Of a stretch of 46,307 nt of DNA, positions 22,958-31,600 are shown one piece after another. The first letter of the stretch is position 1; every line of letters starts with the position of its first letter. The translations under genes and the position numbers were made by a program. The DNA is from Bacteroides sp. (GTDB lineage Bacteria; Bacteroidota; Bacteroidia; Bacteroidales; Bacteroidaceae), in NCBI GenBank assembly GCA_030151635.1, contig JASLDF010000232.1, forward strand, positions 1-46,307, read 5' to 3'. Below the pieces are notes generated by a model, which saw nothing but the letters and a program-made list of their open reading frames with translations, did not search any database and was not told the origin of the DNA.

Positions 22958-22987
22958 AGAGTAGTATTAATTTACTACTCTTTTTTT
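22958..22987 (+). terminator. Intrinsic terminator
   Basis: AGAGTAGTA (22958-22966) pairs with TACTACTCT (22973-22981) around a 6-base loop, followed by a T-run to 22987. It ends the head-accessory operon on the + strand. Confidence 0.85.
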
Positions 22988-22996
22988 ATGCTTTAA

Positions 22997-23026
22997 CAAA
23001 AGAAAAGCAACGTTTCACAACGTAGC
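22997..23026 (-). terminator. Minus-strand terminator of the tRNA-like unit
   Basis: On the - strand GC(T)ACGTT (23026-23019) pairs with AACGT(T)GC (23014-23007) around GTGA, with one T-T mismatch, and TTTTCTTTTG follows (23006-22997). It lies about 50 bases after the tRNA-like sequence. Confidence 0.65.
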
Positions 23027-23073
23027 TAAACTTAATTTGTATATAAAATCATAAGTGCGTTACTACTTATTTG

Positions 23074-23201
23074 GTTAGAGTGCGAGATTCGAACTCGCAA
23101 ATGTGCCGCCCCTACTAATACCATTAGTCTACGTTATTGAATTGAACAACACTCACAGACAGCACTCAGATAGTAGCGTCTACCATTCCGCCAACTCTAA
23201 C
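23074..23201 (-). ncRNA. tRNA-like RNA with about 44-base insertion (Leu-type ends)
   Basis: Read on the - strand, TTAGAGT (23200-23194) pairs fully with ACTCTAA (23081-23075) as an acceptor stem. Next comes TGGCGGAATGGTAGACGC, a D-arm like that of tRNA-Leu, and near the 3' end a perfect T-arm, GCGAG-TTCGAAT-CTCGC (23098-23082), then CCA. The centre is too long: total about 128 bases rather than 85. ACTAT-CTGAG could be the first half of an anticodon arm with GAG, but its partner ATTAGT lies about 50 bases on. The insert contains its own hairpin (GTCT/AGAC around GTTGTT/AATAAC). It may be a degenerate or interrupted tRNA, or a tRNA mimic. Not a standard tRNA. Confidence 0.6.
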
Positions 23202-23247
23202 TTTTGAGATTTATTCGCAAATCTCTAATAATGTTATAAGAACACTA

Positions 23248-23279
23248 CAAATATACAACACTTAAATACAACTACCAAA
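23248..23279 (-). promoter_or_regulatory. Minus-strand promoter of the tRNA-like unit
   Basis: On the - strand the -33 TTTG (23279-23276) and -7 TATATTTG (23255-23248) are 20 bases apart, a near-perfect match. The expected start near 23241 is 40 bases before the acceptor stem. An inverted repeat GAGATTT/AAATCTC (23206-23225) lies in the leader. Confidence 0.75.
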
Positions 23280-23376
23280 TAAATAACAAACTATTTTACA
23301 TTTATTTTCTCTTTAACATTATTATTCAATAAACCAAACAAAAATAGTTAAAACATTATTGTTAATATATTTTATA

Positions 23377-23384
23377 TATCTTTG
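23377..23384 (+). promoter_or_regulatory. -7 element of the capsid operon promoter
   Basis: TATCTTTG 31 bases before the scaffold start. As at 11388, no proper -33 TTTG is seen at 19-20 bases, so the two late promoters look alike and may depend on a phage activator. Confidence 0.55.
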
Positions 23385-23414
23385 TATCATTACTAACAAT
23401 TTTGTGAACAATAT

Positions 23415-24065
23415 ATGAAAGATAAGATTTTACAAGGCTTAAAACAGAACTATGCAAATCTAGGGTTAAGCGATGAAATTTTAGAGGGGCAAGCTAGCAC
23501 ATTAGCGGCGTTTGCAACAGATGAAAACATGGCAACTCTAATTGAGGGGCAAAAATCAGTTCTAACAGCTATACAATCAAGTGGCGATAAATATAGAGGG
23601 GAGTTATCCAATCTAAAAAAGCAACTTGAAGATGCTAAAAAGGACAAAGGTAATCCACAAGAGCCACCGAAAGAGGACAAAGAGCCTAAAAATGACTTAG
23701 AAAAGATTCTAGCTGCATTTGATGAGAAGTTTAAAACTTTAGAGTCAAACTATGAAACAAAGCTAGGAGCATTAAAAGAGCAAAGCACAATCGAGAAAAG
23801 AAACGCAGACTTTCAAAAGACGCTAGAGGGTATAGACCCAATTATAGCTAATGCTCTTAAGTCAAACTTTGAACTAAACAAATCGGCAAGTGATGAGGAT
23901 TACAACAAGTTTTTAGAGAGCCACGTGTCACAAGTGACAGAACTAAAAACAAAAGAGAATTTATTTGCTCCAAGTAGCGGACAGCGAAACACAAACACTA
24001 AGCTATCACCTACAAAGAGCGATATAGAGAGAATTAAAGAATACAAAGAAAAAAACGGAATTTAA
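23415..24065 (+). CDS. Capsid scaffolding protein
   Basis: 216 residues, charged and helical, with a coiled coil (YRGELSNLKKQLEDAKKDKG), a P/E/K-rich hinge (PQEPPKEDKEPKND) and a second coil. The end has the basic helix RIKEYKEKNGI, which in scaffolds binds the coat protein. Placement directly before the cement and major capsid genes and the low-complexity helical make-up support a scaffold, in the style of the phage GP20-like minor structural family. Confidence 0.78.
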   Translation: MKDKILQGLKQNYANLGLSDEILEGQASTLAAFATDENMATLIEGQKSVLTAIQSSGDKYRGELSNLKKQLEDAKKDKGNPQEPPKEDKEPKNDLEKILAAFDEKFKTLESNYETKLGALKEQSTIEKRNADFQKTLEGIDPIIANALKSNFELNKSASDEDYNKFLESHVSQVTELKTKENLFAPSSGQRNTNTKLSPTKSDIERIKEYKEKNGI

Positions 24066-24066
24066 T

Positions 24067-24477
24067 ATGAGTTACGGACTAAATGAACAAATACTCGAGC
24101 CAAATGCGTCATTAGATGGCGTTATTATTCAGCACTATGTTGCTGGTATGGTTGGAGGTATTAACATCAATGATGACTATGTTGGTGTTAAGGTGGTACA
24201 AGGAGATTGTACAAAGATTGAAGTGCCAGTGGCATCTCCTGTATATGTCGAAAACGGCGAGTACAAGGTTCTAGATGTGAAGGCAGATGGTAAAGAATTT
24301 GAAGATTTGCCAGCTGGTGTTGAAGTTGTTGGAGTAACAAAATCAACAATGTTTAAAAGTGAAGTTACTGTCTCAGTAATGTACATTGGAGTGGTTGATA
24401 CTTCAGCTATGATTGTAAAGTACCCGACTGCAATATTGGCTACATTAAAAGAAAAACTAAATATAACATTTGCATAA
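24067..24477 (+). CDS. Putative capsid decoration (cement) protein
   Basis: 136 residues, beta-rich with many V, G and Y (VVQGDCTKIEVPVASPVYVE, EVTVSVMYIGVVDTSAMI). Its size, fold character and place between scaffold and major capsid protein fit the decoration proteins that stabilise expanded heads. This is an assignment by position and composition; no motif proves it. Confidence 0.6.
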   Translation: MSYGLNEQILEPNASLDGVIIQHYVAGMVGGININDDYVGVKVVQGDCTKIEVPVASPVYVENGEYKVLDVKADGKEFEDLPAGVEVVGVTKSTMFKSEVTVSVMYIGVVDTSAMIVKYPTAILATLKEKLNITFA

Positions 24478-24478
24478 T

Positions 24479-25510
24479 ATGGCTATAGTAGATTTTAGAA
24501 CACAAGTAAGAGGGCTACACGCAGATATTTATGCTTATGTAGCGTTAGAGTTAGAAACTCTTAGACGAGATTATGTACACCCTAGTACGCTAGGTAGTAT
24601 GTTTTGTCCAAATGGACTTTGGGAAGATTTGAGAGTTGATGCAACTACTGATATTGGTAAATATTCAGCTTATGGGTCGGAAGCTAACAAATCAGGTACA
24701 CCTGAATATAACCTATTAAGTGGGAAGATACCTAAGTTTACAGACTCGAAGGAGATTGATGAAGAAAAACTAATTCGTATTAATCAAATGGTTGGTGTAG
24801 CATCTAAGGAGGCTATTGCTTATGAGTATGCAAAGCATTTGATTATGATGCAAGATTCATACTATAAACTGAACGAAAAAGGCTTCCATCAAATGCTTTC
24901 AGAGGGTAAAGTGGATGTTAAAGGGCAAAAGATTGATTTTACAATTGATTTTAAACTACCAACTAAAAATAAGTTTGGAGTTAAGGTAATTGATAAAGTT
25001 AGCTATGACGACCTTAAGAGGGTTTCAGAGAATAGACGTATTAGACGTGCTTTTGCACCACAATCAATGATAGACCTTATAGGAAGTGATGCTGATATGC
25101 AAGCTAAATATGCTATGAAAGTAGGAGGGTTGCAAAATACGGCTACTCTAGGACTAGAAGAAATCAATAGAGTGACTGAATCTGAGTTCGGCTTTAGATT
25201 TACGCTTGTACAAGAGTTTATTGAAGAGACAACAGGTCAAACAAGAACTTGGAAAGAGGGTGTTATTTCTTTTGTTGGCGATGAGAGAGTAGGTGTTATT
25301 GCACACGCTCCAACATTCAAAGCGATGCAAGGGAATATGGATAATGGTAATTTCATTGTTCAAACACTAGGGCAGTATTCACTAACTAGCGTTATGACTA
25401 TTCATGACAACCCTGATTTAGTTAACACTAGACTTGAAACTCGTTCAGTACCTCTTCTAGGTAATGCAGATAAGACGTTTATTATGGATACTAAAGTAGT
25501 AGAAGCATGA
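24479..25510 (+). CDS. Major capsid protein
   Basis: 343 residues, starting MAIVDFRTQVRGLHADIYAY. I chose the ATG at 24479; the frame is open to a TTG at 24470, which would overlap the previous stop. The protein has the length and mixed alpha/beta pattern of an HK97-fold coat protein of the gpE type, with an N-terminal helix, a long central domain and a C-terminal QYSLTSVMTIHDNPDLVNT segment followed by TRSVPLL, which recalls the end of that family. Its position after scaffold and cement and before the connectors is standard. Confidence 0.85.
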   Translation: MAIVDFRTQVRGLHADIYAYVALELETLRRDYVHPSTLGSMFCPNGLWEDLRVDATTDIGKYSAYGSEANKSGTPEYNLLSGKIPKFTDSKEIDEEKLIRINQMVGVASKEAIAYEYAKHLIMMQDSYYKLNEKGFHQMLSEGKVDVKGQKIDFTIDFKLPTKNKFGVKVIDKVSYDDLKRVSENRRIRRAFAPQSMIDLIGSDADMQAKYAMKVGGLQNTATLGLEEINRVTESEFGFRFTLVQEFIEETTGQTRTWKEGVISFVGDERVGVIAHAPTFKAMQGNMDNGNFIVQTLGQYSLTSVMTIHDNPDLVNTRLETRSVPLLGNADKTFIMDTKVVEA

Positions 25511-25725
25511 TTTTAATAGCAAAACAAAACTTTATAGATAAAGGATTGAGAGTCCTTAGAACTGAGGGCGAACAATTCGAGTGCAACAATGCAGATAGAG
25601 TGAAAGAACTTGTATCTAAAGGTGTAGCCTATGAGGTTGAGGTTGAAGTTAAAGAAGTCAAGTCAGAAGTTACTAAAGAAGAAGTAAAAGAGGTTAAACC
25701 AAAAGGACGACCTAAGCAAAAATAA
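25507..25725 (+). CDS. Small head-associated protein with basic tail
   Basis: 72 residues overlapping the capsid stop by ATGA. The start (LIAKQNFIDKGLRVLRTEGE, FECNNADRVKELVSKGVAYE) resembles a small SH3-like/rim domain seen in head-tail joining regions. The tail repeats E-V-K and ends PKGRPKQK, an AT-hook-like basic peptide. Its role is unknown. Confidence 0.68.
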   Translation: MILIAKQNFIDKGLRVLRTEGEQFECNNADRVKELVSKGVAYEVEVEVKEVKSEVTKEEVKEVKPKGRPKQK

Positions 25726-25731
25726 CAGAAT

Positions 25732-26061
25732 ATGACAGCTTTTGAGATAGCAAAACAAGAACTACAAGGCTACGGATTAACCGATAGTCAAATAGAATAT
25801 GAACTACTTAAAAAGGGCATCAATAAAGATGAAAATATAAGCGATGTCGGTAAGTTCACTTCATCAAAGGACTTTGAGCTACTCAAAGCTGGTCTATTAC
25901 TTAACAAGTTATTGAGTGGTGCTGAAAGTTGGAGCCAAGGAGACAGAAGCGAAAAGATAGATTATTCAAGCCTTAAAGAGTGGATACGCTACGTTTACCG
26001 CAAGTATGGACTATTAGACCCTTTTCCTGAAAAAGAGCCTATAATCGCACGTAAACTATGA
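25732..26061 (+). CDS. Head-tail connector (adaptor) protein
   Basis: 109 residues, all-helical and in the place of the gp6/gp15-like adaptor that binds the portal underside. It includes LTDSQIEYELLKKGINKDEN and the C-terminal LKEWIRYVYRKYGLLDPF. Assignment is by position, size and helical character; it overlaps the next gene by four bases. Confidence 0.6.
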   Translation: MTAFEIAKQELQGYGLTDSQIEYELLKKGINKDENISDVGKFTSSKDFELLKAGLLLNKLLSGAESWSQGDRSEKIDYSSLKEWIRYVYRKYGLLDPFPEKEPIIARKL

Positions 26062-26363
26062 GTTTTATATATCCATATCAATTGTACAAGGTCACAAAGA
26101 GTGAGCCTAACAAAGTAGGACAGACTAAAGATATTTTAGAGTTTGTTTGTAATTGTGATGAGCAAGTAAATACAACGGCTAAAATGGTTAGAGACGATAA
26201 CGGAGTAACATTTGTTTATGCGTCTAACATCTTTCTACCAATTGTAACAGATTTTGTAGTTAATGATGACATAGTTGTTAAAGATGGTGATTCTATTCGA
26301 TTAGATGGCAAAGTAAGACGAAATAGTAATAGCGATAAGGTAGGGAGTAGATTATGGGTATAG
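26058..26363 (+). CDS. Head closure / stopper-like protein
   Basis: 101 residues, beta-rich, starting MSFIYPYQLYKVTKSEPNKV. Features such as VYASNIFLPIVTDFVVNDDI and a DGDSIRLDGKVRR strand pair fit a stopper of the SPP1 gp16 type that closes the filled head. The call comes mostly from position (second after the capsid small protein) and fold type. Confidence 0.58.
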   Translation: MSFIYPYQLYKVTKSEPNKVGQTKDILEFVCNCDEQVNTTAKMVRDDNGVTFVYASNIFLPIVTDFVVNDDIVVKDGDSIRLDGKVRRNSNSDKVGSRLWV

Positions 26364-26839
26364 CAGCGGATAAGGGCAATAAGAACTACATTAAACAATT
26401 TCGTTTAGAAATTGAGAAGAATATGCACGATTCAATAGTATATTTTCTTAATAGTGTAGGTTTGCAATGCCTTGCATATGCTCGAGAAAATGGTTTATAC
26501 ACAGACAGAACAGGTAATCTTAGAAGTTCAGTGGGTTATGTTATAATGAACAAGGGTAACCTATTAGAGGTAGGAGGTTTTAGTCCAAGTGTCAATAATG
26601 CAGCGGTCGAAAAAGACGGTTACACAGGCGCCGCAACTGGTGAGGACTATGCTATAGAGATAGCAGAGCAAATGAGTTCAGATTCTTCTTCTTACGTCCT
26701 TGTTTTTGTCGCTGGTATGTTTTACGCTGAATATGTAGAAAAGAAAGGATACGATGTTCTAATTGGCACGCAAATAATGGCAGAAGAATACGCAACTAAT
26801 TTATTTAATCAAGTATATGAACAATCTCAAACCAAGTAG
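26354..26839 (+). CDS. Neck protein, HK97 gp10-like
   Basis: 161 residues. The pattern LYTDRTGNLRSSVGYVIMNK and, later, VFVAGMFYAEYVEKKGYDVL is the mark of the HK97 gp10/neck family, where '[DR]xTGxLRxSi' and 'YA.yvE..G' are conserved. It completes the head-tail junction. It overlaps neighbours by 10 and 23 bases. Confidence 0.82.
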   Translation: MGIAADKGNKNYIKQFRLEIEKNMHDSIVYFLNSVGLQCLAYARENGLYTDRTGNLRSSVGYVIMNKGNLLEVGGFSPSVNNAAVEKDGYTGAATGEDYAIEIAEQMSSDSSSYVLVFVAGMFYAEYVEKKGYDVLIGTQIMAEEYATNLFNQVYEQSQTK

Positions 26840-27317
26840 TAGTATAGATATAGTTTTAGACTTTAACAAGCATCTTGTAAGGTGTTTGTATCCAAATTAC
26901 ATTGCTAATGTTGGCGAGAGTGTTAGCGTGTTTAACAGCTTTCTAAATGGAAATAAGCCAAAAAACATCAATGTATATGAGGAGTTTTTCATCCCTTTGT
27001 TTCAAGTTCAGCATTCTAGTGAGATGCCTGATTCGTTCATTTTAGTAAAAGTATTAAGCAATAACGATGACGGCTCAATTTTACAACGTGGAGTAGTTGA
27101 ACTATGTATTTATGCTAAAAACTTACAAGGTAAAAGTAATGCAACGCTACCAAACTTAACAGCAATTAATAATATTACTAAAATGGTGTACGATAAACTA
27201 ACAAACACCATTTTCAGTAATATATCAATAACAAATATAAGAAGTACAATACTAAGCGACCAAGATAATGGTTACCACTATAACAGTTTAATAATAAATA
27301 ACGTAAATATAAAATAA
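26817..27317 (+). CDS. Tail terminator / tail completion protein
   Basis: 166 residues, mixed alpha/beta with PLFQVQHSSEMPDSFILVKV and a helix TAINNITKMVYDKL. It sits immediately before the tail tube gene, the normal place of the tail terminator that caps the growing tube. No diagnostic motif; the call rests on position and size. Confidence 0.6.
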   Translation: MNNLKPSSSIDIVLDFNKHLVRCLYPNYIANVGESVSVFNSFLNGNKPKNINVYEEFFIPLFQVQHSSEMPDSFILVKVLSNNDDGSILQRGVVELCIYAKNLQGKSNATLPNLTAINNITKMVYDKLTNTIFSNISITNIRSTILSDQDNGYHYNSLIINNVNIK

Positions 27318-27318
27318 T

Positions 27319-27873
27319 ATGGCAGAACCAAGTACAAATGTAGATGTAGTATATGGCATAGAGTATATCCTTTTCGGAGATAAACCAGTAGATGGAAAGT
27401 TTCCAGCTGTAGGTTCGGCGACAGCTCATAGAGTTTCGTTGATTGGAATGGATAGCTATTCAGCTACAAAGGATGATGACACGACTACTGATGTTAACTT
27501 TGAGGACTTAGACGAGGTGTTTTTAGTTCTTGATGGTGAGAAAGGTAAAACTACTATCACATTTACATCTAGTAACTTTAGTGAGGCGACAATGGCTTAT
27601 TTTCTAGGCTATGAAGTAGATGATGATGGTGCATGGATTAGCAAGCCTAATTTCTCACTACCAGAGATGTATATGGAGGTTAAAACACGTAAAATTCAAA
27701 ACTACAAAGCAAAGGTATTTCAATACCTACCTGTTAAGGTGAAAGCGACAGAAGTTACAACTTTGACTAAAAATGCTTTGTCGACTATTGAATTTGAAGT
27801 GACACTACTTGCAAATACAGACGAGACAGGAAAAGAGATTGGAAACAAAAAAATAATTCCTTTGACAGCTTAA
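27319..27873 (+). CDS. Major tail tube protein
   Basis: 184 residues, beta-rich, starting MAEPSTNVDVVYGIEYILFG. It has the usual tube-protein layout with a long strand-turn region (VFLVLDGEKGKTTITFTSSN), a helix (EATMAYFLGYEV), and strong C-terminal strands. It lies one gene before the tail chaperones and is followed by its own terminator, as expected for a protein made in high copy. Confidence 0.82.
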   Translation: MAEPSTNVDVVYGIEYILFGDKPVDGKFPAVGSATAHRVSLIGMDSYSATKDDDTTTDVNFEDLDEVFLVLDGEKGKTTITFTSSNFSEATMAYFLGYEVDDDGAWISKPNFSLPEMYMEVKTRKIQNYKAKVFQYLPVKVKATEVTTLTKNALSTIEFEVTLLANTDETGKEIGNKKIIPLTA

Positions 27874-27893
27874 CAAGCACTAATAATAAACCT

Positions 27894-27923
27894 AAAAGGG
27901 AGGGCAATATCCCTCCTTTTTTT
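27894..27923 (+). terminator. Intrinsic terminator after the tail tube gene
   Basis: AAAAGGGAGGG (27894-27904) pairs with CCCTCCTTTTT (27911-27921) around CAATAT, including one G-U, and is followed by T residues. It probably reduces expression of the chaperone and tape genes compared with the tail tube. Confidence 0.85.
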
Positions 27924-27934
27924 ATACCTAAATT

Positions 27935-28396
27935 ATGACAACAGAAGAAAGAGTATATAATGGAATAGTTCAAAAGCCTTTTAATATTAAATTAGGGGGT
28001 AAAGATGTCAGGTTGTTACAATCTACACTATCAGACGACTATCAAATAAGCTCAATAGTATCTAAAATAAGCGATGTTGTAGAAAGTGAATATATAACAG
28101 ATAAAGATATTTTAAGTCTCTTAAACGCAAAGGAAATAGCCAAAATAATAGCAGTAACAGCAAAGAGTATATCGCCTATTCCAATAATAAGAGAAATAGA
28201 TACTTATTTTAGACGCAAAAGAGCGTATAATTTAGCATACAAAAGAGCAAGTAAAGCAGAAATAGGATTTGCAATTGTAGCTATAATTCCACAGATGCAA
28301 CTTTTTTTTTATCGAAGAGCTATCATTTCCCTGAAAGGTCAGAACACACTGAAACCGACAAAAGAGACAGAAACGACAGTCCATACTCAACAATAG
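27935..28396 (+). CDS. Tail assembly chaperone G (unshifted product)
   Basis: 153 residues, helical after a small beta start (PFNIKLGGKDVRLL). It is at the place of lambda gpG: after the tail tube and before the tape measure. Near residue 123 the codons CTT TTT TTT TAT (28301-28312) contain nine T residues, the slippery site for the longer GT form. Without shift the reading goes on in phase 0 to 28396. The unshifted tail (RRAIISLKGQ and onward) overlaps the T coding frame. Confidence 0.85.
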   Translation: MTTEERVYNGIVQKPFNIKLGGKDVRLLQSTLSDDYQISSIVSKISDVVESEYITDKDILSLLNAKEIAKIIAVTAKSISPIPIIREIDTYFRRKRAYNLAYKRASKAEIGFAIVAIIPQMQLFFYRRAIISLKGQNTLKPTKETETTVHTQQ

Positions 28397-28599
28397 TTGC
28401 TATATTAAAATCTGAATTTGGTATATCTTATTTTGATGCAATAAATAAGATTAGCGTTGTCAACATAATGGCATTACTTAAAGCTATACCGCCTTACAGA
28501 GGGCTAGAAGATAGGGAAGAAAAGAATAGAAAAGGAGCAAATAAACAAACAAACAAACCTAAGAATAAAATAGTTTCTTGGGAGCAAATAGGTTTTTAA
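27935..28599 (+). CDS. Tail assembly chaperone GT (programmed -1 frameshift)
   Basis: If ribosomes slip one base back on T TTT TTT (28303-28309), reading continues in the -1 frame from TTA at 28309 to a stop at 28597-28599. The product is about 221 residues: 125 of G plus 96 of T (LSKSYHFPERSEHT, then STIVAILKSEFGISYFDAIN, ending VSWEQIGF). The -1 frame is open only from 28213, has no good start of its own, and stops two bases before the tape measure ATG. This fits the conserved G/GT arrangement of siphovirus tail chaperones. Confidence 0.85.
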
Positions 28600-28600
28600 T

Positions 28601-31600
28601 ATGGCACAGAATTTTAAAATATCAGTAGACGACCAAGAGTTAGAAAAAGCATTTGATTCATTAGAGAAAAAGGCTAGTTCCTTAGAGCATACAATGGCTG
28701 AACTTGGTAAAAATGTAGATGATGTTTTTGCAGTAGATGATATAAGCAAATATACTAGTTCATTGCAAGAAGCTAGCGATATGATTAACCTACTAACTGA
28801 AGCTAGAAAAAAACAATATCAAGAGTATCACAACTTAAAGTTCGATAAAGATACATTTGGTATTGTGACAGATGAAGAGGTTAACAAGTCACTGCATAAC
28901 TTAAACTTACTAGATTCAGCTATAAAGGAACTAGAGCAAGCTGTGTCTATTATGAGTGACTCAAAGGTTGACTTTGACAAAGTAGGTGTTAGTGGATTGG
29001 ACAAACAGGCTGAGTCGCTAAAGAGATACGCTAGAATGATAGATGAGTTAGTTGATAGTCAAGATAAGGCAGAAATGAAACTAGCGTCTTTCATGGAGAA
29101 TATAACAGAGGATACTTCCATTAAAGATATAACAAAAGCACAAGAACAATATATTGCATCTTTAGAGAGTATATCATATAGGTTGGAAGCTATAACTGTA
29201 AAAGGTCAAGACGACTTGTCAGCTAACCAAGTCAAAGAGATACAAAACATAACAAAGAGAATAAATGAAGAATTAGCATACTCAAAAGCTAGGATTGCTG
29301 AAATAGGCAAGGAAACAGATAATACAACTACTAAGGCTAAAACATATTATACTCAAATAAGAGAGATACGTGAAGAAATGGCATCTTTAGTATCCAGTGA
29401 TGGTACTATACCTAAAGAAAACATACAGCGATATGATGAACTGAAGGATAAATTAAGCGAACTTGGAACAGCATACAGGCGTGTACAGCAAGAACAAAAG
29501 TTAGTTACTCAAGCTGGTAGCTCGATGGTTGCTGGTATAACACAAGGCTTACAAGCTATCGCGGGTACTTTTACACTTGTACAAGGTGTATCTGCAATGT
29601 TTACAGATGATGCAGAAAAGATACAAGAAATACAAAAGAAGTTACAGACGGCAATGGCTATAACTATGGGTATTCAGCAAGTATCAACGGCTTTGCACGC
29701 TACAAGCAATTTACGTATCGGATTGGTGGCAAAAGCTACTACTTTATGGGATACAGCTCAAAAGGCTCTTAATACTTCTCTAGGAATAGGTGCTGGATTG
29801 TCTAAGGCTTTCTTGACTGGTGGCGTTATGGCTTTAGTTGTTGGTGTTGGTTATTTAGTTACGCAATACTCAAAATGGAGTGCCGAACAAAAGAAAATAA
29901 GCGATTTGGCAAATAGTTATTTAGAAACGACAGCAAAAGAGGTTATAGAAGTAAACAGACTATTTAACGCTTTACAAGGTGCTACAAAGGAGAGCAAAGA
30001 ATATGCCAATATCAAAAAGGAAATAAAATCTAAATATGGAGAATATCTAGCTAATCAAAGAGAAGAGGTTAAGAACTTGAATGATGAGACAGAAGCTAGA
30101 AAGGTGTTAACCAAGGCAGTATTAGAGACGGCAAAGGCTAAAGGGTTGGAGGACGCAACATCTAAAGCTAGTAGCAAATTCGCTAAAGATTGGAGCAATG
30201 CGCTTGACGATATATATGTTGGCTTTAAAGATAAATTTGGTGATGATGGTAGCAAAATGTTTGCTCAATTCTCAAGTGACTTAATTGCTTCTGGAGGTAT
30301 TCTAACAGATGATATGAAAAAGGTGTACGGAGACGTAACAAAGACTATGATACAGCAAACGTCTCAATTTGGAACGTATACTACAACACAAGTTGATTTA
30401 CTAAACCCAGCTGTTGATAAAGCTAAAAAGGCATTTGATGAGTATAGCACAACACTAGATTTTAATAATTCACTATTCAAGTCTAACACGGCTGAAACTG
30501 AAAAATATATCGGATTGTTAGGTATTCAACAACAAAAGTTAGAGGAATTAGAAACTAAATTCGGCGATGTTTCTCAAATTAGAGACGAATCTGTATTAAA
30601 GCAATATAATCAAGAAAAAAAGAGAATAGAAGAGGAGATAAAGAGACTATCTAGCTTAGGAGTAGAGACAATTAAACCACCTAAACAATCGAAAGAAGAG
30701 AGTGATTATAGCAAGGTAATTAAGGACCAAATAACACAACTAAACAAAGAGCGTGAAGAATTAGAGAAGCAAGGTATTGAGGGCAAAATAAAGTTATTGC
30801 AATATGAAGCACAAAAGGAGTTAGATATAATTAGTAAGGTTAAAGATGAGGCTATAAGGTTAGGCAAAGAAGCAGATGTAAGCATGTTAGAAGAGCGAGA
30901 AAGGACGCTTACTCAATACTATGAAAATCTAATACAAAAAGAAACTAATGCCACAGAAGAAGCTAATAAACGTAAACTAGACGAATACAAATCTTATGAA
31001 GAAAAAAGAGTTGATTTAATAGAAAAATATAATAAAGATATTGATTTAGCTAAAAGTTTAGGTTTTTCGGATGATACTATTATCCGTATGCGTGAGAAAT
31101 TAGAAAGCGAATTATCTAAACTTGACTTTGCTAATTTAATGGATACGTCAGATATTGGCTCTTTATTTGAAGACTTAGATAAAAAATCTAGTGACTCAAT
31201 TAAGGCTATTATAGCTAAACTAAAAGAATTGAGAGACGCTAATGCTAATAGTTGGGATGTTACCGAAATAAAGGCGTTTAACGACCAAATAAGTAAAGGC
31301 GAGGCATTGCTTGAAAATAGAAGTCCATTTAAATCACTAACAAGTGGAATAGAAGAATATAAAGCTGCTAATATAGAGTTAGAGAAGCAAAAAAAGATAC
31401 TACTCGAATTGGAAAAAGAGGGCAGTGAAGATTTGGAGGGGCAGCTTAAGACAATTCAAGCTATAAAAAACGCAGAAGATGCAAGGGCAAAGGCACAAGA
31501 TAAGATTAACAAATCTGTTAAGGAAGTAGGTAAAACTATTTCAGATGCTTCTAGCGCGATGACAGATGTTACAGATATGTTGTCTAATTTCGGTGTAGAA

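Noticed and set aside
23074..23201. tmRNA or normal tRNA
   Set aside because: There is no tag reading frame, and the centre cannot fold into one normal 5+7+5 anticodon arm, so I call it only tRNA-like.
24470..24478. TTG start of the major capsid gene
   Set aside because: It overlaps the previous stop; the ATG at 24479 is in the usual AATATG context.
28213..28599. Independent gene behind gene G
   Set aside because: The frame has no suitable start or leader and begins inside G. The -1 slippery site explains it as the T part of GT.
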